Of a stretch of DNA of 64,000 nt, positions 1-8,990 are shown piece by piece; the stretch's first letter is position 1; each line of letters begins with the position of its first letter. This stretch comes from Streptomyces sp. SAT1 (GTDB taxonomy: Bacteria > Actinomycetota > Actinomycetes > Streptomycetales > Streptomycetaceae): assembly GCF_001654495.1 (NCBI RefSeq), contig NZ_CP015849.1, positions 3,819,501 to 3,883,500 on the forward strand, read 5' to 3'. A program made the translations under genes and the position numbers. The notes below the pieces were generated by a model. That model had not been told where the DNA came from. It was given only the letters and a program-made list of their open reading frames with translations, and made no database searches.

Positions 1-267
1 CGCCGGCATCACGACGAGACAGGGAACGTCCTCAACTACGAGGCCACGGCCATGCTCTGGTCACCGAACGCCGACGGTCTGAACATGGCGCTGATCGACG
101 ACAACGTGGTCTTCCTCGCGTTCTCAGGCGGTCCCCGGCAGAAGCTCAACGGCTTCAGCGTCAGCGACCGCACGTTCATGACCTATTTCGCCGCCTACTT
201 CGATCAGCTCTGGCTCGCGCTGAAACCCCTGAGCACCTTTCTGGAGGATCTCGACGGCTCCGGATGA
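1..267 (+). CDS. 3' end of an unidentified protein (partial)
   Basis: The frame is open from the first base of the window and ends at TGA 265-267, giving the last 88 residues of a gene that begins upstream. The tail is mixed alpha/beta with aromatic patches (LNMALIDDNVVFLAFSG, then MTYFAAYFDQLWLALKPL) and an acidic end. It has no membrane segment and no motif I can name. The terminal pattern resembles sensor domains that follow a helix-turn-helix in some actinobacterial regulators, but that is only an impression. It converges on the glycoside hydrolase gene, with a hairpin between them. Confidence 0.7.
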   Translation, partial: RRHHDETGNVLNYEATAMLWSPNADGLNMALIDDNVVFLAFSGGPRQKLNGFSVSDRTFMTYFAAYFDQLWLALKPLSTFLEDLDGSG

Positions 268-312
268 CGGGAACAGGGCCAGGTTCCGCGCCCGGCGGAA
301 CGCGGCGGCCGC

Positions 313-343
313 TGCCAGGCGCCCCTGTGCAGGGGACCTGGCA
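313..343. terminator. Hairpin between convergent genes
   Basis: Outer arms TGCCAGG and CCTGGCA enclose an inner CCCCT-GTGC-AGGGG stem with a small internal loop. The hairpin lies in the 90 bp between two genes that run towards each other, so it probably ends transcription from both sides. No T-run follows, which is common for Streptomyces terminators. Confidence 0.6.
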
Positions 344-357
344 CCGGCCACTGTGTG

Positions 358-2190
358 TCACGCGTCCTGCGCAGGACCGTCCTCCTTCTCCCCCGTCACA
401 ATCTGCCGGATCGTCTCCAGCGGCAGCTTCGGGGAGCCGTCGGGGAAGAGGAGGCCGTTGGTCTCCTGGGCGGTGTCCATGAACTGGGTGTAGCAGAAGC
501 CCGCAACGACCGGACTGTCGCGCAGCGCCGCGAACAGTTCGCCGAGCAGGGCGGCGTACTGGGTGTCGGAGCTGGTCCGGGTGTAGGAAAAGGAGCCCTC
601 GTCGGCCCGCAGCGAGAGCCCGCCGAACTCGGTGATCATGAGGGGGGCGTCCCCCGCGGCGTACCGGGCGAGCTGGCGCTCGGTGACCGCGAGGACCCGC
701 CCCTGCGGGCCGGGCCCGGCCAGGACCGCGTCGACGGCGGCGGCGTCACCGTAACGCCGGGTGAGTTCGGCGGGGTCGGCGGAGTAGTCGTGCACACCGA
801 GGATGTCGCTGTCGGTGTGCTCCCAGCCCTCGTTGGACAGCACGGGCCGGGTCGGGTCGAGGGCCCGGGTGAGGTGGGCCAGCGCGAGCGAGTAGTGCCG
901 CTGCGCGCTCTCGTGCGGGATGTCGGAGGCGCCCCAGCTCTCGTTGAGCGGCACCCAGGTCACCACGGACGGGTGGCTGCGGTCGCGCCGTACGAGGTCG
1001 AGCCACTCGCGGGTGAGCAGTTCCACCGCCTCGGTGCCGAACTCGTAGGCGGCGCCGGTCTCGCCCCACACCAGCAGGCCGAGCCGGTCGGCCCAGTACA
1101 GGAAGCGCGGGTCCTCCGCCTTCTGGTGGACGCGGACCGCGTTGAAGCCCATCGCCTTGATCAGCTCGACCTCGCGGCGCAGTTCCTCGGTGCCGGAGTT
1201 CGCGATCAGCGTGTCGGTCCGGTACCCCTGGTTGAGGACGGAACGCACGTAGTACGGGCGGTCGTTGAGCAGGAACGCGCCCCGGCCGACCCCGGTGCTG
1301 CGCAGGCCGACGTAGCTGTGGACGGTGTCGAGGACGGCGCCGGTGCCGGCGTCGCGCACGGTCACCCGCGCGTCGATCAGCGTGGGCCGCTCCGGGCTCC
1401 ACAGCAGGTCCTCGCGGTCGATGCCGTTGCGCAGCGCGGGGATCACGACGTCGACACGGCTGCGCGGGGTGCCGGTCTCGGTGGTGCTCCGGGCCAGCAC
1501 CGCGCCGTCCAGGCTCAGTTCGATCTCGACCGACAGCGGGGCGGCGGGCGTGGCGGCGAGAGTGATCTCGGCGAGGACGCCGCGCGCGGGATCGGGCAGC
1601 CAGGCCAGGTCGGTGACGCGCTGGGCGGCCACCGTCTCCGTCCACACGGTCTGCCAGATGCCGGTGGTCCGCTCGTACCAGACGGCGTGCGGCCGGTCCT
1701 GCCAGTCCTGCTTGCCACGCGGCTGCGCGAGGTCGGCCGGGTCGTCCTCGGCGCGTACGACGAGGACGTGCTCGTCGGCGCCGGGCCGCAGCGCGTCGGT
1801 CACATCGGCGGTGAACGGGGTCTGCCCGCCGACGTGTTCGGCGACCAGGCGGCCGTCGAGCCAGACCTTCGCGCGGTGGTCGACGGCGCCGAAGTGCACC
1901 AGCGCGCGCTCGCCGGGACCGGCCGCGAGGACGTCGTGGGGGATACGGCGGCGGTACCAGACCACCCGGTGCGGCGCGGTCTCGCCGATCCCGGAGGCGG
2001 GTGCCTCGGGCGGGTACGGGACGGTGATCTCCCGGTCGAACGCGCCGGCCCCGCCCTCGGCGTACCACGCGTCGCGCTCACCCGCGCCGGTGTCGTCGTA
2101 CCCGAACTCCCAGACGCCGTCGAGGCTGTGCCACCGCTCCCGCCGCAGGATCGGCCTCGGATACGTCCCGTCCTGCTCGCTCGCCCTCAC
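358..2190 (-). CDS. Glycoside hydrolase family 2 (beta-glucuronidase/beta-galactosidase-like)
   Basis: A 610-residue enzyme expected to hydrolyse beta-linked sugars in the cytoplasm; no signal peptide is seen. An N-terminal jelly-roll sugar-binding domain (about 15-185), an immunoglobulin-like domain (190-300) and a TIM barrel (300-600) follow the GH2 order. The general acid is E417 in VPLNESWG and the nucleophile E521 in ITEFGG, both in the expected places. I chose the GTG at 2190 because GGGAGGA stands 5-6 bases before it; upstream ATGs at 2217 and 2283 are in frame but lack a ribosome site, and the latter falls inside the operator palindrome. It is divergent from the LacI gene and probably works with the adjacent sugar transporter. 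The substrate cannot be read from sequence. Confidence 0.9.
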   Translation of the reverse strand: MRASEQDGTYPRPILRRERWHSLDGVWEFGYDDTGAGERDAWYAEGGAGAFDREITVPYPPEAPASGIGETAPHRVVWYRRRIPHDVLAAGPGERALVHFGAVDHRAKVWLDGRLVAEHVGGQTPFTADVTDALRPGADEHVLVVRAEDDPADLAQPRGKQDWQDRPHAVWYERTTGIWQTVWTETVAAQRVTDLAWLPDPARGVLAEITLAATPAAPLSVEIELSLDGAVLARSTTETGTPRSRVDVVIPALRNGIDREDLLWSPERPTLIDARVTVRDAGTGAVLDTVHSYVGLRSTGVGRGAFLLNDRPYYVRSVLNQGYRTDTLIANSGTEELRREVELIKAMGFNAVRVHQKAEDPRFLYWADRLGLLVWGETGAAYEFGTEAVELLTREWLDLVRRDRSHPSVVTWVPLNESWGASDIPHESAQRHYSLALAHLTRALDPTRPVLSNEGWEHTDSDILGVHDYSADPAELTRRYGDAAAVDAVLAGPGPQGRVLAVTERQLARYAAGDAPLMITEFGGLSLRADEGSFSYTRTSSDTQYAALLGELFAALRDSPVVAGFCYTQFMDTAQETNGLLFPDGSPKLPLETIRQIVTGEKEDGPAQDA

Positions 2191-2277
2191 GAGTCCTCCC
2201 TCTGCCTTTTCCGGCATGCCGGTGTCGGCCGATTTCAACGTTTCTATAATCGGAGCCCTGTCATCATGAGTGATCGT

Positions 2278-2291
2278 TTGCATCGATGCAA
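2278..2291. promoter_or_regulatory. LacI-type operator, copy 1
   Basis: TTGCATCGATGCAA is a perfect 14-bp palindrome between the divergent hydrolase and LacI genes. A near-identical site precedes the transporter operon at 3529-3542. LacI-family regulators typically bind such CG-centred palindromes, so the adjacent LacI protein is the obvious ligand-controlled repressor (inference). Confidence 0.8.
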
Positions 2292-2371
2292 GAGCGGGTG
2301 GAGTGCGGCGGCACGGTGCCGCCGCCGGTGCGGCAGACTCGGGGGGCCGACTCGACGGAAGGAGCCCCTCC

Positions 2372-3433
2372 ATGGCCAGGGTGCGGATGCGGGACGTGGC
2401 CGAGCACGCCGGAGTGTCGGTGCGGACGGTCTCGAACGTGGTCAGCGGCTATCCGCACGTCAGCCCGGACACCCGGGCGCGCGTGCAGCGCTCGCTGGAC
2501 GAGCTGGGCTACCGCATGGACTACATGGCCCGTGGCCTGCGCTCGGGCCGCACCGGGTTCATCGCCCTCGCGGTGCCCTTCCTCGCCGAGCCCTACTTCG
2601 CCGAGCTGGCCCAGGCCGTCATCCGGGCCGCCGGCCGGCGCGGGACCACGGTGCTGGTCGAGTCGACGGCGGGCGACCCCGAGGTGGAGCGGCGCATCCT
2701 CGACGGCGGCCTGACCAACGTCGCCGACGGCGTGCTGCTGAGCGCCCTGACCCTGCCGGCCGCCGACGTCGCCGCGGCCCGGCCCGACTTTCCGCTGGTC
2801 ATGCTGGGGGAGCACAGTGTCGGCGACCAGTTCCCGAGGGTCGGCATCGACAATGTGGCCGCCGCCCGCACCGCCGTGGAACACCTGCTGGAGCAGGGCT
2901 GCCGGCGCATCGTCGCGCTCGGCCGCAACGGCAGCGAGAACGGCCGCCAGCGCACCGAGGGCTACCGGCAGGCGATGGAGGCGGCCCGGGTGCGCCGGGT
3001 GAACTGGCTGGTGGCACCGGTCGAGGACTGGACCAGGGACCAGGGCTACGCCGCCGTACGCGAGCTGCTGGAGGGCGACGGGCCGCTGCCGGACGCGGTG
3101 TTCGCGTTCAACGACGCGCTGGCCGTGGGGGCGCTGCGGGCCCTGGACGCCTCCGGGGTGCGGGTGCCCGAGGAGGTCGCGGTGGTCGGCATCGACGACA
3201 TCCAGGAGTCGGCGTACACCCACCCGCCGCTCACCTCCATCGCCCCTGACCTGGACGTTCTCGCCGAACGCGCGCTCACGCTGCTGGAGGAGCAGGGCGG
3301 GCGCCGCACGGGCGGCCCGGCGGGGACGGAGCCCGAGGGCGCCGCGGCCGAGGCGGCAGCCCAGGAGGCGACCCCCTTCCGTCTGGTCGTCCGCGAGTCC
3401 TCGCTGCGCCGGCGCGGCCCCGCGGGGGACTGA
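2372..3433 (+). CDS. LacI-family transcriptional regulator
   Basis: A 353-residue repressor. The N-terminal helix-turn-helix (MRDVAEHAGVSVRTVSNVVS, about residues 6-25) and hinge are followed by a periplasmic-binding-protein-like sensor domain to about residue 310 (VVGIDDIQES is the typical late motif). An alanine/glutamate-rich stretch then leads to a short conserved end. The start ATG at 2372 has GGAAGGAG 8 bases upstream; the longer upstream frame is not needed. It lies between the hydrolase and transporter genes and is presumed to control both through the two matching palindromes at 2278 and 3529. The inducing sugar is not evident. Confidence 0.93.
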   Translation: MARVRMRDVAEHAGVSVRTVSNVVSGYPHVSPDTRARVQRSLDELGYRMDYMARGLRSGRTGFIALAVPFLAEPYFAELAQAVIRAAGRRGTTVLVESTAGDPEVERRILDGGLTNVADGVLLSALTLPAADVAAARPDFPLVMLGEHSVGDQFPRVGIDNVAAARTAVEHLLEQGCRRIVALGRNGSENGRQRTEGYRQAMEAARVRRVNWLVAPVEDWTRDQGYAAVRELLEGDGPLPDAVFAFNDALAVGALRALDASGVRVPEEVAVVGIDDIQESAYTHPPLTSIAPDLDVLAERALTLLEEQGGRRTGGPAGTEPEGAAAEAAAQEATPFRLVVRESSLRRRGPAGD

Positions 3434-3440
3434 AGCCGAC

Positions 3441-3481
3441 GCGGGGGCGGGCGGGCACGCGTCGCACCCGCCCGCCCCCGC
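3441..3481 (+). terminator. Terminator after the LacI gene
   Basis: The 15-base arm 3441-3455 and its exact complement at 3467-3481 surround an 11-base loop, eight bases after the LacI stop codon. This very GC-rich perfect stem separates the regulator from the transporter promoter. Confidence 0.75.
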
Positions 3482-3528
3482 GAACCGACCTCGTCGGCCG
3501 TCACGCAAGGCGACTTTCCGCCGATCTA

Positions 3529-3542
3529 TTGCATCGTTGCAA
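3529..3542. promoter_or_regulatory. LacI-type operator, copy 2
   Basis: TTGCATCGTTGCAA matches the 2278 palindrome at 13 of 14 positions. It lies 59 bases before the start of the sugar-binding protein gene, where a repressor would block the transporter promoter. Confidence 0.78.
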
Positions 3543-3600
3543 ATCGTGTGCCAAGGTCGCGCCATCGAGTTCACATCGCGTTAACGAGGTGAATACCCCT

Positions 3601-4944
3601 ATGAGCGGAGCGATGGCACGCCGGCGGTTTCTGGCCCTCGGCGGCGGCCTTGCCCTGACCGGAGGGCTCGCGGCGTGCTCCTCCCCGCTCGCGTCCGGTC
3701 TGACCGGCTCGCAGCCGGACACCGCGGACGTCATCTTCTGGAACCTCTTCAGCGGCGGCGACGGCGCCAACATGGTGCTGATGGAGGACGCCTTCCGGAA
3801 GGCCAGTCCCGGCACCTCGGTCGAGGCGACCGTCCTGGGCTGGGGCAACCCGTACTACACGAAGCTGGCGCTGGCCACGGCGAGCGGCACGCCCCCGGAC
3901 GTCGGCATCGCCCATCTGTCCCGGCTGCCGCTGCTGGCCGCCGCCGGACTGCTGGAGCCGGTCGAGCGGACCGGGCTGCCCGAGCTGGGCGTCACCGCGG
4001 ACCGCTTCACCCCGGCGGCCTGGCAGAAGGCCACCGTGGACGGCACGGTGTACGCGGTCCCCCTGGACACCCACCCCTTCGTGCTCTACTACAACGTCGA
4101 CCTGGCCCGAAAGGCCGGTCTGCTCAACGCCGCCGGTGACGGCCTCGTCCCGCTCAAGGGCAAGGACGACTTCCTGGCCGCGGTGAAGGCGATGAAGGAG
4201 ACCGCCGGCGCCCAGTACGGCGCGGCGATGTCGATCACCGCCGACCCGTCGACGGCGTGGCGCTGCTTCAGCATGATCTACTCCGGGCTCGCCGGTCCGG
4301 TCGTCACCGACTCCGGCACCAGGATCGCCCTGGACGCCGAGGCGGTGCAGGAGACGGTCGCCTTCCTGCAGAGCCTGACCGCCGGCGGCCTGATGCCGAA
4401 GAACCTCAACGGCTCCGGCGCCAACGCGCTGTTCAGCACGGGCAAGGCCGGCTTCCTCTTCGACGGCGAGTGGCAGATCCCCTCGTACCGCCTGGTCAAG
4501 AGCCTGCGCTTCAACGTCGTGCCGTTCCCGGCGCTGCTCGGGCCCAAGCCGGTGGCGTACGCCGACTCGCACGCGCTGGTCGTGCCGCGCAACGACCGGC
4601 GCCCGGCGGCCCGTACCCGCGACGCGGCCCGGTTCGTCAAGAGCCTCCTGGACCACAGCGCCGTCTGGGCCGAGGGCGGCCACATCCCCGCGTGGCTGCC
4701 GACCCAGCGCAGCAAGGCGTTCCTCGACCAGTCGCCGCAGCGCAACTACGTGCGGGCCGCCTTCGACGCCCAGTACGACCCCGCCGCCTGGTACACCGGC
4801 GCGGGCTCGGACTTGCAGAGCGTGGTGGGCGGCACGGTCATCGAGGCCATCGCGGGGCGGCTCGCGCCCAGGGCGGCGGTGCCGGCCCTGCGCTCGGATC
4901 TCAAGCGGTTCACCACGGCCCGACCGCCGGTCACGATGAAGTAG
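3601..4944 (+). CDS. ABC sugar transporter, substrate-binding lipoprotein
   Basis: A 447-residue extracellular solute-binding protein of family 1. The N-terminus has a twin-arginine run (ARRRF, residues 6-10), a hydrophobic stretch and a lipobox ending at Cys26 (LAAC), so it is probably exported by Tat and lipid-anchored. The start ATG at 3601 is preceded by GAGGT about 10 bases upstream; the frame is open further upstream but runs through the operator. Two permease genes follow after 13 and 11 bases, forming an operon. Together with the GH2 enzyme this looks like uptake and intracellular cleavage of an oligosaccharide or glycoside. Confidence 0.93.
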   Translation: MSGAMARRRFLALGGGLALTGGLAACSSPLASGLTGSQPDTADVIFWNLFSGGDGANMVLMEDAFRKASPGTSVEATVLGWGNPYYTKLALATASGTPPDVGIAHLSRLPLLAAAGLLEPVERTGLPELGVTADRFTPAAWQKATVDGTVYAVPLDTHPFVLYYNVDLARKAGLLNAAGDGLVPLKGKDDFLAAVKAMKETAGAQYGAAMSITADPSTAWRCFSMIYSGLAGPVVTDSGTRIALDAEAVQETVAFLQSLTAGGLMPKNLNGSGANALFSTGKAGFLFDGEWQIPSYRLVKSLRFNVVPFPALLGPKPVAYADSHALVVPRNDRRPAARTRDAARFVKSLLDHSAVWAEGGHIPAWLPTQRSKAFLDQSPQRNYVRAAFDAQYDPAAWYTGAGSDLQSVVGGTVIEAIAGRLAPRAAVPALRSDLKRFTTARPPVTMK

Positions 4945-4957
4945 GAGGCAGTCACCC

Positions 4958-5905
4958 ATGACGACCGTCGTCTCGACGCGACCGGCGGCCCCGGCGTCCG
5001 CAGCGGGCCAGCGGGCCGACCGGCCGCCCCGGCCCGAACGCCGGGCCGGGCTGCTGCTCACCGCCCCCTTCTTCGTGATCTACCTGCTGTTCCTGGTCGG
5101 CCCGCTGCTCGTGGGCGTGGTGCTGAGCTTCTTCAACGCCACCACCGTCAAGAGCGGCCTGGGCGACTGGGTCGGCCTGTCCAACTACCGCGAGGTGGTC
5201 ACCGACCCGCTGTTCTGGGACGCCCTGTGGCACTCGGTGCTCTTCACCCTGCTGACCACGCCCCCGCTGGTCTTGCTCGCCCTGGTCGCCGCCGTCCTCG
5301 CCGCGCGCGTGCGGCGCGGCCGGCTCTTCTACCGGCTGGCGTTCTTCGCGCCGTACGTCGTGCCGTCGTCCGTGGTCGCGCTGATCTTCCTGTGGATGTA
5401 CACCCCGGAGATCGGACTGATCCCGAAGGTGTTCGGGGCCGTGGGACTGCCGGTGCCCGACTTCATCGGCAGCACCTCGGGCGGCTGGACCGCCGTGACC
5501 CTGATGACCCTGTGGTGGACCTTCGGCTTCAACTTCGTCCTGTACACCGCCGCGATCCAGGACGTCCCGCCGGACGTGTACGAGGCGGCCGCGATCGACG
5601 GGGCGAGCCCCTGGCAGCAGATCCGGCACATCACCGTGCCGCTGCTGGGCCGGACCACCAGCCTGGTGCTGATCCTCCAGGTCCTCGCCTCGCTGAAGGT
5701 GTTCGACCAGATCTACCTGCTGCTGGCCGGCGGTCCCAACCAGTCGACGCGGCCGGTCATCGAGTACATCTACGACACCGGCTTCACCTCCTACCGGGGC
5801 GGCTACGGCGCCGCCGCCACCATGGTCTATTTCGTCATCATCGTCGCGATCTCGGCGGCCTGGTACGGGCTGCGCCGCCGCCGCGCGGCTGGCGCCGCGG
5901 CCTGA
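4958..5905 (+). CDS. ABC sugar transporter permease (MalF/UgpA type)
   Basis: A 315-residue inner-membrane permease with six predicted helices after a proline-rich cytoplasmic N-terminus. The EAA loop (YEAAAIDGASPWQQIRHITVP) marks the contact site for the transport ATPase. AGGAGG lies about 10 bases before the ATG. It is the middle gene of the binding-protein/permease operon. No ATPase gene is present nearby; in Streptomyces such systems usually share the general ATPase MsiK (established for cellobiose and maltose uptake), so that is the likely partner. Confidence 0.93.
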   Translation: MTTVVSTRPAAPASAAGQRADRPPRPERRAGLLLTAPFFVIYLLFLVGPLLVGVVLSFFNATTVKSGLGDWVGLSNYREVVTDPLFWDALWHSVLFTLLTTPPLVLLALVAAVLAARVRRGRLFYRLAFFAPYVVPSSVVALIFLWMYTPEIGLIPKVFGAVGLPVPDFIGSTSGGWTAVTLMTLWWTFGFNFVLYTAAIQDVPPDVYEAAAIDGASPWQQIRHITVPLLGRTTSLVLILQVLASLKVFDQIYLLLAGGPNQSTRPVIEYIYDTGFTSYRGGYGAAATMVYFVIIVAISAAWYGLRRRRAAGAAA

Positions 5906-5916
5906 GCGGAGCACCC

Positions 5917-6789
5917 ATGACCACCATCACCCCGCCCCGGCCCACCGCGGCGCAGAGCGCGCCCTCGGTCAACGGCGCGAAGCTCTTCAACCGGCTGTGC
6001 GCCGTGTGCCTGACCCTGTTCGCGCTGATCTGGCTGGTGCCCTTCTTCTGGGCGCTCGCCACCTCGCTGCGCTCGGACGGGTCGATCACCGAGCACCCGA
6101 CGTCGCCGTTCGCCGGCGGCTGGTCCCTGCACGCGTACTCCTACGCCTGGGACAACTACCCGATCGGCTCCTGGTATCTGAACAGCCTGGTCATCTCGGT
6201 CCTCGCCGTGGTGTTCACGCTGGCCTTCGGCTCGATGGCGGGCTTCGCGCTGGCCTTCCTGCGCTACCGCGGCCGCGGCGCGGTCGTCGCGCTGGTCGCG
6301 GCGGGCCTGATGCTGCCGAGCGAGGCGCTGGTGCTGCCCCAGTTCATCGAGTACCGGTCCTTCCACCTGCTCGGCACGTTCTGGGCGCTGATCCTGCCCT
6401 CGGTCGCGGCCCCGCTGTCCGTCTTCGTCTTCCAGTCGTTCTTCCGCGGCATCCCCGTGGCGCTGATCGAGGCCGCCCGCATCGACGGCGCGAGCTGGTG
6501 GCGGGTCTACGCGACGGTCTGCATGCCGCTGTGCCGGCCGGCCCTGTCCACGGTCGCCATCCTCACCTTCATCACCTCGTGGAACTCCTTCCTGTGGCCG
6601 CTGCTGGTGCTCAACCAGACCAAGTCGCAGACCATTCCGGTGGGCCTGGCCTCCCTGGTCAACAACAGCAACATCCAGTACGCCGAGGTCATGGCCTCCT
6701 CCGTGCTCGGCTTCCTGCCGCTGATCGCCGTCTTCCTGGTCTTCCAGCGCCAGATCGTCCAGGGCATCGCGACCACCGGCATCAAGTGA
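5917..6789 (+). CDS. ABC sugar transporter permease (MalG/UgpE type)
   Basis: A 290-residue second permease with six predicted helices and an EAA loop (LIEAARIDGASWWRVYATVCMP). Its C-terminus (IVQGIATTGIK) is typical of MalG-like permeases. The start ATG is 11 bases after the previous stop with GGAG upstream. It pairs with the preceding permease to form the membrane channel. The operon ends here, and the next gene lies on the opposite strand 24 bases on. Confidence 0.93.
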   Translation: MTTITPPRPTAAQSAPSVNGAKLFNRLCAVCLTLFALIWLVPFFWALATSLRSDGSITEHPTSPFAGGWSLHAYSYAWDNYPIGSWYLNSLVISVLAVVFTLAFGSMAGFALAFLRYRGRGAVVALVAAGLMLPSEALVLPQFIEYRSFHLLGTFWALILPSVAAPLSVFVFQSFFRGIPVALIEAARIDGASWWRVYATVCMPLCRPALSTVAILTFITSWNSFLWPLLVLNQTKSQTIPVGLASLVNNSNIQYAEVMASSVLGFLPLIAVFLVFQRQIVQGIATTGIK

Positions 6790-6813
6790 CGGCACCGCGC
6801 GGCGGGGAAGGGT

Positions 6814-7686
6814 TCACGCCGGGACGGGACGTCCGTCGGCGGGGCGGCCGAGCAGCCGGGTCATGGCCTCGGCGGCCCGCACGGCGGAGGTCCCGCAGCA
6901 GTTGTTGAAGAGCACGTGCAGCCGCTCGACCCGTCCGGCCAGGGCGCGCAACCGGGGCAGCCAGGCGCGCAGTTCGGCGTCCTGGTACGCGTACCGGAAG
7001 CGGTCCTCCTTGCTCCCGGTGCCCCAGGCGGCGCTGCGGCCGTGGAAGCGCACCACGGACAGCCGGGGCGAGGTGACCGGGGTGACGGGCGGGACGGAGA
7101 CCGGCAGCGCCTGGGTCATGTCCACGGCGACGGCGGCCATGCCGTGCCGGGTGAGCAGCGCACGCGTGGCCCGCTCCTGCTCGCCCCGCCACCACGCGGG
7201 GTGCCGGAACTCCACGGCGAGCGGCCAGCCCGCGGTCCGCTCGGCGGTCCGCTCAAGGAAGTCCTCGGCCCGCGCCCCGGGCCGGAACCACGGCGGGAAC
7301 TGGAACAGCACGGCGCCCAGCCGCCCGGCCTCGCGCAGCGGCTCGGCCCCCGCCGCGAAGCGCGCCCACACCTCGTCCAGCACCCGCGGGTCGCGGGCAT
7401 CGGCCGGCAGCCCGTCCGGCAGCAGCGCGGCGCGGGTGGGATGCCCGGTGAGCAGCGAGAACGCCTTCACGTCGAACACGAATCCGTCCGGGGTGCGCTC
7501 CGCCCACAGCCGGCTGTTCCGCTCGCCGGGCAGGGCGTAGTAGGTGGCGTCGACCTCCACCACGGCGAACCGCCCGGCGTAGTGCCGCAGACGCCCCTCG
7601 GCGTCCCGCCGCCCCGGCGGGTACCAGCCGCTCCCGGTCAGCTCCCGGTCCGTCCACGAGCACGTGCCCACAAGGATCTCGCCCAT
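6814..7686 (-). CDS. DUF72 family protein
   Basis: A 290-residue TIM-barrel-like protein of the DUF72 (YecE) family. Recognisable features are the N-terminal VGTCSWTD, the FSLLTGHPTR segment, and the late FNNCCGTSAVRAAEAM with conserved Asn and Cys residues. The biochemical function of the family is not established. It is a single gene converging on the sugar transporter operon. No signal peptide or membrane segment is seen. Confidence 0.88.
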   Translation of the reverse strand: MGEILVGTCSWTDRELTGSGWYPPGRRDAEGRLRHYAGRFAVVEVDATYYALPGERNSRLWAERTPDGFVFDVKAFSLLTGHPTRAALLPDGLPADARDPRVLDEVWARFAAGAEPLREAGRLGAVLFQFPPWFRPGARAEDFLERTAERTAGWPLAVEFRHPAWWRGEQERATRALLTRHGMAAVAVDMTQALPVSVPPVTPVTSPRLSVVRFHGRSAAWGTGSKEDRFRYAYQDAELRAWLPRLRALAGRVERLHVLFNNCCGTSAVRAAEAMTRLLGRPADGRPVPA

Positions 7687-7821
7687 GGGGGCGCGGATAC
7701 CCGGCGGCGCCGCGCCCAGTCGGACCCGGTGCGCACGGCCGGGTCCGGTACGGCCGCGGCGGTCCGGGACGAACGGCGGGCGACGAGCGATGAACGACGA
7801 GCGACGAATTGCGAGTGACGA

Positions 7822-7884
7822 GGGACAAGTCGCGGGTCACGAGGGACGAGTCGCAGGTCACGAACGACAAGTCGCGGGTCACGA
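7822..7884 (+). repeat. Three 21-bp tandem repeats upstream of the sigma factor
   Basis: Three tandem copies start at 7822, 7843 and 7864 with a shared core (ACRAGTCGCRGGTCACGA) and one to three differences each. Looser related units extend back to about 7780. They fill the space between the divergent DUF72 and sigma-factor genes and end about 60 bases before the sigma-factor start. Confidence 0.85.
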
Positions 7885-7943
7885 GCGACGAGTGCGGACG
7901 GCAGGGGCCGCCCGGCGGCCGGGAGGGCTTAGGATTCCGGGCC

Positions 7944-8888
7944 ATGGGCCTGACCGTGGACGACGTGGACCGGTTCGAGGCATCCAGGCCGCGCCTGGAG
8001 GCCATCGCCTACCGCCTGCTCGGCTCGGCGAGCGAGGCCGAGGACGCCGTGCAGGACACGTTCCTGCGCTGGCAGGCCGCCGACACCGGCCGTGTCGAGG
8101 TCCCCGAGGCATGGCTGACCAAGGTCCTCACCAACCTCTGCCTCAACCAGCTCGCCTCCGCCCGCGCCCGCCGCGAGACCTACGTCGGCCAGTGGCTGCC
8201 CGAACCGCTGCTCGCCGGTGACCCGATGCTCGGCCCCGCCGACACCGCCGAACAGCGCGACTCCCTCTCGTACGCGGTCCTCGTCCTGCTGGAGCGCCTC
8301 TCCCCGGCCGAGCGCGCGGTCTATGTGCTGCGCGAGGCGTTCGGCTACACGCACCGCGAGATCGCCGCGATCCTCGACCTCACCGAGGCCGCCAGCCAGC
8401 AGACCTTCCACCGGGCCAGGAAGCATGTCGCGGACGGCAGGCCCCGCGCCGAGATCGACGGCGCCGCCGCCCGGCGGGTCGTCGAGGAGTTCCTGGCCGC
8501 GGCCACCAGCGGCCGGACCGAACCGCTGGTCCGGCTGCTCACCCAGGACGCCGTCGCGGTCGGCGACGGCGGCGGGAAGGTGCCGGCGCGGGCCACGGCG
8601 TTCGAGGGCGCCCGCGCGGTCGCGACGTTCATGCGCGGCCTGTTCAAGGCCGGCCCGGCCAAGCGCGCCCTGGCCGGCGGCTCGCCGGAGGTGTACATCG
8701 GCACCGCCAACGGCGGCCCCGCCGTGGTCGCACTCGTCGACGGGCGGGTCATCGGCGTCATCTGCCTGGAGATCACGGCCGAGGGCATCGCCGCGTTCCG
8801 CAGCCAGGTCAACCCCGACAAGCTGGAGCGCGCCACCCGGCAATGGGCGCAGGAGGACCACGGAGCGCCCCTCTTCCGCGCCTACTGA
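7944..8888 (+). CDS. sigJ: SigJ-type ECF RNA polymerase sigma factor
   Basis: A 314-residue extracytoplasmic-function sigma factor. Sigma region 2 (AYRLLGSASEAEDAVQDTFL, about 18-45) and region 4 (SPAERAVYVLREAFGYTHRE, about 115-150) are followed by a long NTF2/SnoaL-like C-terminal domain, as in the SigJ (ECF41-like) group, where that tail modulates activity. The ATG at 7944 begins the conserved N-terminus; the open frame upstream is repeat sequence. The next gene is an FAD oxidoreductase, the usual partner of this sigma class in Actinobacteria and a likely target (inference). Confidence 0.9.
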   Translation: MGLTVDDVDRFEASRPRLEAIAYRLLGSASEAEDAVQDTFLRWQAADTGRVEVPEAWLTKVLTNLCLNQLASARARRETYVGQWLPEPLLAGDPMLGPADTAEQRDSLSYAVLVLLERLSPAERAVYVLREAFGYTHREIAAILDLTEAASQQTFHRARKHVADGRPRAEIDGAAARRVVEEFLAAATSGRTEPLVRLLTQDAVAVGDGGGKVPARATAFEGARAVATFMRGLFKAGPAKRALAGGSPEVYIGTANGGPAVVALVDGRVIGVICLEITAEGIAAFRSQVNPDKLERATRQWAQEDHGAPLFRAY

Positions 8889-8990
8889 CCCCTCCCGAGG
8901 GGATGTGAGGTGCTTCACATCCCCTCCCTGTCAGGAAACGGCGGCCCGCCCGGTTCAAGGGGCGAACCCGCTCAAGACAGGAGCATGGAG

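Noticed and set aside
355..3249. A 964-codon plus-strand frame across the GH2 and LacI genes
   Set aside because: It is antisense to two clear genes, and its Val/Gly/Arg-rich product is the normal shadow of high-GC coding sequence.
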